Shown here: one piece after another, positions 1-11,400 of the stretch
Position numbering within the stretch: the first letter of the stretch is position 1
How the letters are laid out: each line of letters starts with the position of its first letter
DNA from: Amphiura filiformis
Lineage: Eukaryota; Echinodermata; Ophiuroidea; Amphilepidida; Amphiuridae
Direction: 5' to 3'
NCBI RefSeq assembly: GCF_039555335.1
Contig: NC_092637.1
Span: 45,401,613 to 45,465,612 of the forward strand
DNA length: 64,000 nucleotides
Position numbers and translations under genes: made by a program
The notes under the pieces: generated by a model
Seen by the model: the letters and a program-made list of their open reading frames with translations, nothing else
What the model was told of the DNA's origin: nothing
The model's database searches: none

Positions 1-2
1 TA

Positions 3-467
3 GGTCTGCGGTTTTACGACTGGGCGAAGCAGACGGCAAGGCCTATCGTGTTCCTTAAGACGTTGCACGTTGTGCACAAAGACATTAAGGCGTCGAACTA
101 CTTGATCACAAACGGCAACATCTTGAAGTTGTGTGATTTCGGATTAGCCAAAGATATGGATGTCACTAAGAGCAAAGCTACAGAAGCAGCCTCTTACGCA
201 TGGATGGCGCCAGAACTTTTGCGAGACGACACCCTTTCCCCTACATATGATATCTATTCTTACGGAGTGGTTGTTTGGGAACTTTGGACGACAGATATTC
301 CGTTTGAAGGTTGTGAGGTACCTGCTAATCTCATTTGGAGGATATGTAATGACAACGAACGCCCCCCAATTCCCCGTAACTGCCCCAAGCCAATTGCTGA
401 TTTGCTACGACAGTGTTGGCAAATTGATTGGAAGCAACGTCCGACCATGGAGCAAGTGATGTTGATG
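3..467 (+). CDS. Protein kinase catalytic domain, C-terminal part (exon of kinase-NHL gene, 5' incomplete)
   Basis: The reading frame is open from position 3 and encodes the second half of a Ser/Thr or dual-specificity protein kinase domain. Visible landmarks in order are HKDIKASN (catalytic loop, HKD in place of the usual HRD, with the catalytic Asp kept), CDFGLA (Mg-binding DFG), WMAPE (end of the activation segment), the D-IYSYGVVVWEL helix and the final RQCWQIDWKQRP arginine motif. The style resembles MAP3K/mixed-lineage and RIP-like kinases. The N-lobe lies before the window. The exon ends at 467 with a GTGAGT donor in phase 0, matching the phase of the NHL exon at 1595, so the two were probably one protein. 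Sure of a kinase; unsure of the subfamily. Confidence 0.85.
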
Positions 468-1594
468 GTGAGTGCATTTGAAAAGCTTATATTAATCTGT
501 CCAGGAAACAATTGCTCCATCCAGAGCCTATCACTCCCTAAACTATCAGATACACATGACTGTTGCAAACTTTTTGCATACTTTTGTTTTTTCAGCAACT
601 AATTTTGTGATGTTTTTTCTTCGTGAAATTAAAAAATTATACTTTTTTCAATTGGGAAATCCTGCTGGATAGGAATATACCCCTCAGAATCAGACATACA
701 ATTTTGTATTGTTTGATTGGCTTAGCAACAGGCAGCCACAGGGACAATTGATATCGCCTTTGAGAGAGAGCACTGTCTTTTGGCAAACTTTATCAAGTTT
801 CGGAATTGGTACTAAACTAAGCAAATATGTTACATGCACAGAAAATGTGAACTTGTCAGGCATCGATCTAGAGCGTGACCTGCTAGCTGGTTGACTTACA
901 AGTTCATAAACTTGTATATGATAATGTTATTATCAAATACTATATTTAGTCTGTTGTTTATCTGATAACACAAATTAAATAAACATATGTCTAGTTGTCT
1001 ACATGACTATAATTATGATAACACAGGGCTGTATGTTTCGCTTTAAAAAGTGTGCATAGCATCATTTCTGACTAGGGCTCAACCGATCATTGGATCGGAT
1101 ATCATATCGGCCTGATATTTGCAATATCGGTATCGGACAGGATGCAGTAAAAAAAAATTATAATTGAAAAAAAAAAAATTCAAAGTTTTTAAAACACTGG
1201 ACTTATTCTGAATTTTTTTTTACCAATATCGGATCGGATCAGCTATCGGCCGATATCATAAAATCGATATTGGATATTGTATAGGAAGACAAATGCCATA
1301 TCGGTTGAGCCCTATTTTGACATACCGTAAAGATTAAGCCTTATGGCGCTAATGGTCTCCTTTGACATCACTGGAATTTAAGGCAAAAACTAAAATTGCT
1401 CTTCTGTAAAAATCAGGTTTGAAAAAATTAACTCCATATTATACGATTGTACATTTTTTTTGTCTTTCAAAATTACAAATATGTCTGGGCCCCATAAATC
1501 AAGATGGCAAACTGATACATTATATGCAACAAAAAACTAATTTGAGTAAAACTTTTTCCTTTTCCCCTTTTTATTTTCTTTCCTTTTCTTTTAG
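468..1594 (+). other. Intron of the kinase-NHL gene
   Basis: GTGAGT donor at 468 and a pyrimidine-rich acceptor ending TTTTAG at 1594. Both flanking exons are in phase 0. The intron carries a MITE at 1073-1314. No coding signal was seen inside it. Confidence 0.7.
1073..1314. mobile_element. MITE with TAGGGCTCAACCGAT ends
   Basis: Inverted ends TAGGGCTCAACCGAT and ATCGGTTGAGCCCTA frame about 240 bp rich in ATCGG/CCGAT words and A-runs. No ORF. The flanks (TTTCTGAC and TTTTGACA) are only a poor match for a duplication, so the class is not certain; hAT-like is a guess. Confidence 0.7.
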
Positions 1595-2439
1595 CTCATA
1601 TCTGCTGAACAGTTTCAATTCATTGCTGGTCCATGGGAGCTTGAGAGGGAGTTTGGTTATCAACATGGGCCTGGTAAGCTGAGAGAAGCAAGGAACATTG
1701 CCGTCTGTTCCAAGCGGAGATATCGCTGTGGTGGACAACTGCGCTGATAGAGTATCTATGTATTGTTCTGATGGGTTAAACAAATCTCATCTGGACCTCA
1801 ACCAAAGGATGAATCCTGGAGTGACACCAATTGCTTGGGATGTGACTGTCAATGCTGATGGTATTATCTTTGTGACTTGTGGGTTTTACGTCCTAATGTA
1901 TACGGCACAATGTGTGTATATAGGTAAATGGGTAGCAATGTCTACTATTAACAAACCCTCCGACTCCGAGTACACACGGCTCCGTGGTCTGACGATAGAT
2001 AGCAATGGTCAGCTGTTGGTAGGCCAGGTATATAATCAAAGGTATATCAGCAAACATAGACAAAATGGATCTCACATTGCCAGTATTAAGGTAGATATTG
2101 AGCCTTCCTACCTAGCTACTACATCACATGACACAATCATCGTCAGTGATGGTGTTAGCTCAGTACAGATAGTAGACAGCACAGGATTACTGTTGCATAC
2201 TCTCAACACCAACAGGCAACTGTCATTCTTGTATCCGTCTGGAGTGTGCTGCTATAATGACATCATATTGGTGTGTAACAGCGACTTGGGTAACACTCAT
2301 GAGATCTCATGCTTCTCTGTGTCTGCTGAATACCTAGGATCTATTGCTGTAAAGTATAGACCATGTGGTATGACCATTGCTTATAAAGATAACTGCAAAC
2401 TATTGGTGGTGTGTTATGACAGGGTGCTTGTCTATGTAA
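1595..2439 (+). CDS. NHL-type beta-propeller exon of kinase-NHL gene, one-base frameshift
   Basis: From 1595 the frame begins LISAEQFQFIAG, then EFGYQHGPGKLREARNIAV, a typical NHL repeat start. It must move by one base near 1704-1706 to continue as VPSGDIAVVDNCADRVSMY and further blades (DVTVNADGIIFV, GLTIDSNGQLLV, SGVCCYNDIILV, GMTIAYKDNCKLLVV). About 270 residues of propeller are visible. The C-terminal blade ends at VLVYV, where a MITE (2440-3302) interrupts the frame. NHL domains bind RNA or protein. The same propeller type is found in the TRIM genes at 46-58 kb, but here it follows a kinase. The frameshift makes this either a recent pseudogene or a sequence error; the rest of the frame is intact. 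Confidence 0.75.
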
Positions 2440-3302
2440 GGCCAAAAAAAAAAAAAGGTTTGTCTCACGAACATTTGCCAAAAAAGCTAAGTGCTATGCT
2501 TTTTTTTTTTTTTTTTTGGTTTAGAAGCTATGCTAATTTTTTTTTTTTTTTTTTTTTTTTTAGCCTGAGACAAATGAAAATCACAAGACAGGTATTGGAA
2601 AACTACAAGTGGTCTTACAATGAAAGAGAAGCAACAAATTTACAATGTTAATATTCTGTAACTGTATTTTATTTGCCTTCCTAGAGCTGATCACTATTAA
2701 AAATCAGTGCAAAATACGGAAAATACGGGTTACAGCTTCGCCCCGACACCAACTCATTTTTTAGGGCATTCAGAGTAGGCCTAACCGAATCGGCGCACCG
2801 ATGCAGTGCCCAATTCCTCAGCACAGTCCCCCTGTTTTAACTATACGAATCACGAACAATCATGTTGAAATAAACGGTAAAAATTAGTTAAAAACAGCTA
2901 CAAAAATACAAAAATTTATGAAAACAACATGGCTTCACTTTCGATCGCAGAGAGTTCTCCGTGAGGCTAAGTCCTTTTATATTACATCCACTTTGCTGCG
3001 TCGGCTTTACGCTCCGTGCCGTTGCAAGGATGGCGTGAAACTAGCGAGACTGAGGCTACGGTGTGGGTTACGGGCTATCTGCAACACTAATGGCATACGC
3101 GCTGCCTGACATTTTCGATGGTTTTCTGACATTGAGGAATTCATTTTTTTTCGTTTTTCGAACTATCGGGACCCGGAAAAATCGGCGAAAAAAAAAAAAA
3201 AACCCTTTAAAAAGGCGGTCAGCGCGTAGACAAACGCGCTGTATCGCTTTCACATACTTATGCGCGCGGGTTCGTGAGACAAACCTTTTTTTTTTTTTGG
3301 CC
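2440..3302. mobile_element. TAA-flanked MITE (GGCC-A-run family), inserted in the NHL gene
   Basis: The ends are GGCC plus an A-run then GGTTTGTCTCACGAAC on the left, and the exact inverse on the right. Both sides carry TAA (2437-2439, 3303-3305), a 3-bp duplication as in PIF/Harbinger elements. A shorter relative lies at 21224-21464. The 863-bp element holds long T-runs and no transposase. Confidence 0.8.
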
Positions 3303-3305
3303 TAA

Positions 3306-4274
3306 ACAAATCATTAACTATGTAAACTAATGTTTTTACATGGGCATGGTAGAGTAGAGGGGTAATTCTTTATTTTAGCATCCTCTGTTTAGGGTCTATG
3401 CATCTACAAAAAAAAGCTTACTTCCACAATTTCAATTGATTCGGACCACAGCAGCTAAAGGGAGTATCCCATTATGCTTTGCGGTACGATATTGGTCAGA
3501 ATGTGCCATAGAAAATGTACACAAATTCCCTCACTTCAACTTTAAATAACTCATTTAAATCAGGGAAGCTTAGACTTTTGTTTGCAAAAAATATGACCTC
3601 TAAAGTATTGTGAAACTATCCATAGCTCTCAATATCTAAGCGGCTCTTGTTTATATTTTGTACGCATTTGCTATGGAGCATGAAGATATACTGCAATGCA
3701 TGATGGGATAGTTCTTTCAGCTGCTGTGGATTCAGACATTGAATTTGCAAGTTGAACCATGGCCACCGACTCAACTTTTCCATTTTTCCTACTTGAGGGC
3801 AACACAACAATATTTTTTACTGGCCCTATCGACTTATGTTTAGCATGTCTACTCTCAAAATGAAAACAAAGGGAACCTGTACAAAGTAATGGGAGTGTCA
3901 TTTGATGAAATGGGGCGATACATCATGTTGCAAAGGATTCTGGGAATAATATAGTATCTTCTTTGGTATAATGCTAAATGGTTTATAAGGTGTGTCTTGG
4001 GCCACTGTATGTATCATTAGTTTGTCATAGAGTTTGTTTACAGGCAAGATGAAATAAATTTGTTTTTTTAATTCTTGAAAATCAATCTATAGCTTTCCTA
4101 AGAGTTCTAATTTTCACATCAAACCTTCTTTATTGCAACTGATTTTAACATAAATATTTGGAAATTGCAGTATATATCTACCAAAAATCCTGATACACAC
4201 AAAATTTAACACAATATTAATTAAACACAAACTTGGTTTTTGATACATCTACAGGAAACAAACACGAACAAGTA
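3306..4274. other. Intergenic repeat debris, no gene seen
   Basis: Position 3306 onward restores the NHL frame if the MITE is removed. Around 3345-3480 and 3560-3900 there are fragments of repeats found elsewhere: the GCATCCTC/ATCTACGAAAAAAGCTTA words of the TTAA-flanked family, and one terminus (3790-3828) of the family at 5774-6139. No exon was recognised. Confidence 0.5.
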
Positions 4275-4590
4275 TACCGTAGATTCGCCTGATGGCACAC
4301 ATGGGCTCCTTTGCCTTGCAGTAAATTTCATATACAAATAGAGAGTGCCCACCATGTCCTGATTTGATGGTGGGATTTTTACAAATTTGAAATTGAGATA
4401 AAGGCAAAAAAATGGAGTAAAGAAACAATACAATACATAACAAAATACACATCACAAAGCTTCAGAACTTTAGAACCAAGTATGCTAGACCTTTGGTGAT
4501 AATGTAATGATAAGGTAGTAATTATAGTAACTCAATTTTCAAAAATGCCTCCTTTGGTCCCCATGCGCCATTAGGCGAATCTTTACGGTA
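4275..4590. mobile_element. MITE with TACCGTAGATTCGCC ends
   Basis: Left end TACCGTAGATTCGCCT and right end AGGCGAATCTTTACGGTA are inverted repeats with a small indel. Related words occur at 1325-1350 and 42085-42125. Noncoding. Confidence 0.6.
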
Positions 4591-4784
4591 TTAGTCTCCA
4601 TCCCAGACACTACTTACTTGGTTTGATCCAAAACTCTGGCTACTCTGACTGGCTGGGAGACTACCATAGACTTGGAAATGTTTGAGTATTTGTAGGTATC
4701 CTGATACCGCTATCTTCCGGGAATCTCCTTGTCTGGGAATGGCAATAAAGTTCAGTGTTGCTGGTCAGAAGGATGAAGTTTCAT

Positions 4785-5110
4785 GAAGATCATACAGGGA
4801 GAAAAATGGGTTACTCCTTCATGTAATTATACACAAAATTTAGGGTTAGGCTTATGGGATAGGGTTAGGGATTTGGGTTATTCTCAGGGTTAGGGTTATG
4901 GTTAGGGCTATAGTAAGAGTTATGGTTAGGGTTAGGATTAGGGTTAGGATTTGGGTTTTGGTTAAGATTAGGGTTAGGGTTATGGGTTAGCATTAGGATT
5001 AGGGATATGGTTAGGGTTTGGATAAAGTTACATGAAGACATACAGGGAGAAAAATGGGTTACTCCATGTAATTAAACACAAAATTTAGGATAAGGCTTAT
5101 GGATATGGTT
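4785..5110. repeat. Degenerate telomere-like (TTAGGG)n block with a duplicated leader
   Basis: Between 4845 and 5010 the sequence is a string of GGGTTAGGGTTATGGTTAGG-like words. A roughly 70-bp leader (AGGGAGAAAAATGGGTTACT and following) stands before it at about 4797 and again at about 5043. It is interstitial and highly mutated, so it is not an active telomere. Confidence 0.7.
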
Positions 5111-5266
5111 AGAGATTAGGGCTATTGGTAGCGTTAAGGTTATAATTAAGCGATCAAAAGGTAAAGGTTAAAGGTTGGGACGATTTCAAAGAGCAAATGT
5201 CAATGTTTGTAAGGCACTTTTTTCCAAGTGAAGACGGTATCTAACAAAGTAACTAGTTCTTCCTAC

Positions 5267-5468
5267 CTGGCAAACATTGCCTTGCGTAATACCAGCATGA
5301 GGGAGTCTTTCAGCGACACATTCAGTTTAATTAGCGGCTGGACGGATTTCATCAACCCTTCAGCAGACGACAGCGGTAGATAAGCCAGGAAGTCAAATGC
5401 TTCTTTCAGCTTTGGGAGTGAGTCTAGTAGGACTTGAGGAGCTGATGCAATCACTTTACTCAGTAGAT
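5267..5468 (-). CDS. FANCI: FANCI coding exon 14, with the monoubiquitination lysine
   Basis: 202 bases: [15 protein letters not shown] ... [13 protein letters not shown] ... LVLRKAMFA; acceptor TTTTTTGCAG, donor GTAGGA at 5266. The Lys in LRKAMFA aligns with human K523. If the donor is not used, the frame stops two codons later (AGG TAG). No following exon (the vertebrate QLDARKSAVAGF region) was found between 5266 and 2440 on this strand. Confidence 0.94.
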
Positions 5469-8400
5469 CTGCAAAAAAGAATTCAGAACATGTATAATTT
5501 TCTAAACTTGGTATCACATACAATAAAGCTTTGGTAGGGTAAGTTTGGGTAATTTTGCTCTGTTTGATAAATATCCAATTTAATCAATTTTGCACATGCG
5601 TTCTTTCCATTTCTAAGAGTTGAAGCTCAGTGAATATTTGATTTAATGCGAAAAACTAGGTGTCGCTAAAACTTGAAAATAGGTGCAAGAACTTGATATT
5701 ATCACAATCCTAATAAGTCGCAAATGGCAGAAACCTAGGTAAAATATAGAATGGCTGGAAAATACTGCCATTAGGCCCCCAAAAAAATATTGTTGTGTTG
5801 CCCTCAAGTGGAAAAATGGGAAATTTGGGTAGGACGGTCGGATTATTATTATTTTTTTTAATATTTTTTTTTAAACCTTCAGTTTTTAAAAATCCCCTCA
5901 AATATTAAATAATGCTTGTTCAATTAGGGGGCATTTGTCAATGTTGACTTCTGGATACCTGTTAGACAACAATTAAAGACTAGTCTTACAATAAAATATT
6001 AATTTTAAGTGAAAAACATTGAGTTTTTGAACAAATCTGTAAAAATCATCATTCAAAAAAAAAAAAAATTATGCGACCCTAATTTTTCAGGATTTAGGGT
6101 AGGGACGGTTGAGGGCAACACAACAATTTTTTTTTGGCCTTATATGTCTTTATGAGATGCCTGAAACGTTCCGTAAATTGAGCGCAAAAATGACAAATGA
6201 AGCAGCACTCCAAGACTTATGATACTCCATTTCTAACTGGTAAGGATCCGACAACAATATTTAACTGTGATGAGATGAGAGTACCACGCAATGATCTTAT
6301 CCAGCACTACATCGCCTTCGCTTTTAATCTTACAAATCAGTGCACGTTAGATATGAAAACTGATAGCTTTAGGAAGATTATAGATTGCTTTTCATAGGAT
6401 ACTTAGTGATTAACAAAATGGATGAGAAAAAATTTGTCATCATTTCTAGGGTTGAGAGCCAGAAAGCCTCAACTCATAATCACCTGCTCCCACAAAATGA
6501 GCATCAAGTCTTGTATGAGGGAGGCACTAATACGGAAGAAGAAGAAGAAGTCGCCAGGGCACCATGAAGATACAGTCCATTAATCGTGACAAAATTCAAT
6601 AGAAAACAAAAGACATTGTGGAGGAAATATTGATTTTTGAGACCAAAGCAAGGAGCCAACTTTATGCTCATTTTGTGAGAGCTGGTCAAAATGAGTTGCA
6701 GCTTTCTGGTTCTAAACCCTAGATTTATTTGAAAATTTCATTTTTTTTTCTGGATTTTTCAAATTAAAAAAACAAAATATAGTAAAATTGCTCCCAAAAA
6801 CAAAAGTGCACAGCCTACAGGAAACAAATTTTTTATTAGCCAATAAAGTGCGGGTCAAGGCGAAAGTGAAAATGGTATGTGATGAAATTACACCAACAAA
6901 GCAAAGTTGGGCTATTCTATTTGAAATTCACATCCTCCCTGTGAAAGATTTTGGAAATATCTTTCACTAGGGGAGTATGTTTTTCAAATGTAATTGGTAA
7001 GGGTTAATCATTTTGAAACTCATACTCCCCCTGTATTATGAATTTAGATATCTTCCACAGCTGGAGTATTTCAAATAGAAGTTACCCAATTGTCTATTCT
7101 ATTCAAAACTCATACTCCCTCTGTGGAAGACTTCAGCTAAATCTTCCACAGGGGTAGTGTGGATTTTAAATGGAATAGCCCAATTAGATTGCTCACAGTT
7201 TTATCCAATCCACAACTGGTTATAACACAGATACTGCCCTTACCTAAATAATGTGTGACCGGTGCATTCGTCTTGGTAACGACCCTGTTGAGAATCTGTT
7301 CTAACACCTCGGAGCGAACCATCTCGTGAACTTTGAATGTGTCCAATAGGATGTGAGCACCAAGGTCACATGACTTCTGAGATGGGGTACTTGGTTGACC
7401 ACCGGTTTCTGTTTGGGAAAATATGACAAACATGATTATATATATGATGTATTATATGAATTATTGGGGCTGCAATGCATATCACAGCATATATTTATTC
7501 AAACCCTATGCAACCCTTACAGACCAAAGGACAGACAAGTAAACAGACACATACACACTTCCATACCCAAATTGTGAGAAAACCAAGGGCATGTGTGTTG
7601 TATGTGTTTTTCATCATGCAAGGGGGGGGGGAACAAAATAGCCATCTCACTATATAACTATGCAATTTGTAGGGTATTTAGGCATAGGAATTTTGATGGT
7701 GCATAGTGCTGCCAACCAGGGAAATCCCATTGGACATATCGGGTACCCTTGATTGTTTGTTTTTTTAATCTAAATTGTCCTTAAAATTGTCCTCAGGATT
7801 ACTACCCCCCCCACACCTGTTTATATTTGCCAGCAAACACAGACATTGTATTTTGCTATTTTATTTTTATTTTTTATTTTACAAATTCGGCTAAAATACA
7901 TCAAAAAGCAAAGTAAAATTACACAATACATGTACATACATAAGGAAACAAAATTGAAATAGACCCAAAGGGCTAGCCTGGAAGAGTCAGAAGCATCAAG
8001 ACACTGTCACCAAAAGGTGTGACTCCTCCAACCCATTGGGTCAATTACATATAAGATACGGTATATACTATTGCACTATTTAAACAGAAATATGTGTACA
8101 TCCGCATCACAAGGATGCCCCATCAGCCACAACACATGCCTCCCCCCACATACCAGTCGCGAATAAACAGCAGACCCATGTTGTGCGGAGGCCACTCCAA
8201 ACCATCCTCAAGCCACATGGCCTAGCATCATGGCCTTGCTATCAAAACAAGGACATCTGAATCAACATTTAATTGACAAACATTGGACAAAAATGGTGTA
8301 TAGCTGTGTGTGATACACAGTACGAAATACGCCTACCCACTGAGGTTGATGTATATAATGCACAATAGCGGGCATATCTCTAGAATGCATTTGACATACA

Positions 8401-11400
8401 ATTTCGACCTCCTGCAACCCTCCAAAAATTAAGCACAGACGGTGCTCGTTTGCAGGTAAGTCCACATTTTAAATGTGAAAAATCTTGTGTGCGTCCTCGT
8501 TTTTAGGCAAACACCAATGCATCCCAGTTTCATATTATGAAACTATATATTAAACTTCTAGTTTGCTTACCAACTGTTTTACCAAATGGTCCTGGTTTGG
8601 GTCCAAATGCATCCATGAGTGTAAACCCTAGTTGTACCATGCCCTCAGTCACATGATCCCAGCCATGAGAGCTGCATGTGAAGAGATAGTATACAAATAG
8701 TAACTCAAGCACCTAATGTGGGTTCCTACAAACTTAAAAATAATTACTTATACATGTATCTTCACTTGAGATGGAGAGGATTAGCATAGCTGTTCTGTCC
8801 TCGCTTAATTTACACCACTGAGGTCCAAGGTTAGAGCCCAGGCTCAGGGATGGGCAATATATCCATTTACTGAAAATCTGTCTGGTCCTTGGACAGGTGG
8901 CCGCCGACTTGCGCGCGGTATGGAACATTTAGAGGGATTTGTCCAGGGAATACGCTGCAGGGTATCACCCCCTCCTTTTTTTTTTTTTTATATTTCTGGA
9001 TTTTTTTTTATGGCCAAATTTCCGGAAGATTTTCATCCCTGCAGGCTGTTCACAGACAACTTAACATGCATTTGGTTCTAATCCATACTCACTCCCACAT
9101 GGTTTACTCTGGGTTCTTAGGCCTCCTGCTTGCATCTAAAGTGGCCTTTTTTATGAGTATATTAATCCGATTTGTCTCCAGTATTGGATAATGACATGGT
9201 ATGAGTAACCATAACCAATAAGTGCCAGTGAATCCAAGCACCCCCCTCTTCACTTGATTAAATCGATGAAGGAGATTAACATGTCATACATGTTGCTGCT
9301 GTGAGGATCCAAATGTCCTTACTTGATGTCATTAAACTTTAGGTGATAAAACTTGTCGACAAGTGTTGATACCAGTGACAAGTGTTGATACCAGTGACTT
9401 TAATTATGTACAGGATAGCTGCAGCAAGATTGTCAACACACTAATACAGATCAAGTCAGGGTGCTTAAGGAGGAGCACCAAGTTTTGTAAGAGGCACCAC
9501 TCAGCCTTACTACACTCAGGGAGTCTATCCTGGCTGTGATGGATTATTGTGGTATGTCTAGGGTGCATGCTCCATAGTTCTCAGCTGCAAGTCAGTCCAT
9601 GAATTGCTGTTACATGCAACGGTTTTATATAGGATGCTTCAGGGCCACTGCAGTGGTTAGACAATTTGTAAACTTTGCAGAAGACTTGTGGGTTATGGCA
9701 TAGCACTTTCAATTATTTCATGTGTTTTTTGTTTTTTGTTCTTTTAAGAGAGGAAGTTTTTTTTAAATTTCATATAAGCTGCTATATTACAACATGGAGA
9801 AAAGCTTACCTATTCTGTACAGTTTCAAGGATCATTCCAGTTACATCCGACACTTGTGGTACCAATTCTACAAAAAAAAAACACAAAAAGGCAACATTTT
9901 AATTTGTTGAGCAATATTATTGCAAATAAAATTCAAAAGGTGGATTTTACCATGATTGGCTTTAATTGCACATGAAATCACCTTCAAATATCAAAATTTC
10001 TGATAAGAAAAGTGCATAAAATACTTTTCCTGTGCTCAGTGTTCCAAAAACACCAATCTGCTCCCCCATTTTGCACACACCAAACTAGGTGAAACCCAAG
10101 GCAAGGTTTCAGGTCTTTTTCAGATGGTCTCAAAATATGTACATGAAGGCAGCAGAGCTCGCACAAAATTTTGCTTAGTTGAACATTATTTGCAGTGCTT
10201 TAATCATCACCTCTCTACAGGCAAAATTAAAACCGTACCAAAAATTGTGCAGCAGTAACAGCAGATATTATGCTGTGGGTTTCTTATGACATTTGGTTTT
10301 TTTTAAGATAAATAAGGTAAAGGTAAAGGTTAAAGACCACTAATAGGCCTGGGCGATACATTGAAATCTGACGAGGAACTATTTGTTTTCATGGCATTCA
10401 AAAGACTGCATTAAAATCGCTGAAATTGATCAAGTTATATAGCCAACAAAGTACTTTTTAGAGTTTGATGCTTCAAAATGGTACATTTTCTCTCATTATA
10501 TGACATTTTGTTGTAATAGTACCAAAATTCATACGCACGGTTTCGGTTTTTAGTAAACATTAGCCCTATCATATTGTAACTATCAGCTTCGAGGGCGCAC
10601 TGTCATTTTAAGGTGTTTACGGTTCAGTGCGTTAAAACAAGAAAAGTCTCAGGTCAACCTATGTTGAATTTTTGATCATTTGGCATCTAAATCATATAGT
10701 TTCACCTGATATTAGTGGCATTGAACTCTGAGAGTTCTGAATATGAGAAAATTCCACCCGAAATTAGGCATTTTCCCATTGAAACCCGTGTAATACATAA
10801 TTAGTGGTCTTTAACCTATAGAAACACTGAATTCTATGGATCTGATATTCGTATGGAGACTTTTCTAGCTATTTTTTGCTTACATTTCTCAATATTTAAC
10901 TGTATTTGCCCTGGCAAGAAAACGTGCATCTTCTTCGACTACTACGGTATATTTTTAGAACCCGTTGAGGTAGTAACGGGTTGAGGGGGGGGGGGGACTT
11001 GTGGCATTAGTATTGGGTTTACGGCTGGTTTCTGTGATTTCAGGGCTTCTAAATTCAACAACCTTTGCTTGCTTGCGTATACATATAGAAAGCTTAATGA
11101 TGATGAAAAATCAATGTTGATGATCATATAGATATGCCACTTTGTCAATTAGAACCACATGCACATTTTGTTGGTGATTTCCTTGCCCTAAATATCGTAC
11201 ATAGGCCTATACGTGTAAATACAGTATAGGCCTAGGCTAGGCATTTTGCTTAAGCTTTAAGGCGCATGTAAGGCCTATAGTCGCGTGTAAAATAAAACCT
11301 AGTCTTTGTGTACACATTGTCTATGGCTTCTACAGCATCATGTATGGCCTCACTCTATCCTAACTCAAGCCGAAACCCTAACTTGATCTATAACTCTATT

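Noticed and set aside
2440-2651. C-terminal extension of the NHL ORF (poly-Lys and poly-Phe)
   Set aside because: Encoded by the A- and T-runs of the inserted MITE, not by the original gene.
3616-3901. Minus-strand ORFs that might continue FANCI after exon 14
   Set aside because: No similarity to the QLDARKSAVAGF region expected next, and part of the DNA is a MITE terminus.
6197-6397. 66-codon ORF ([20 protein letters not shown]...)
   Set aside because: Composition looks somewhat protein-like, but no domain is recognised and no matching exon borders are found; it may be a worn transposon fragment.
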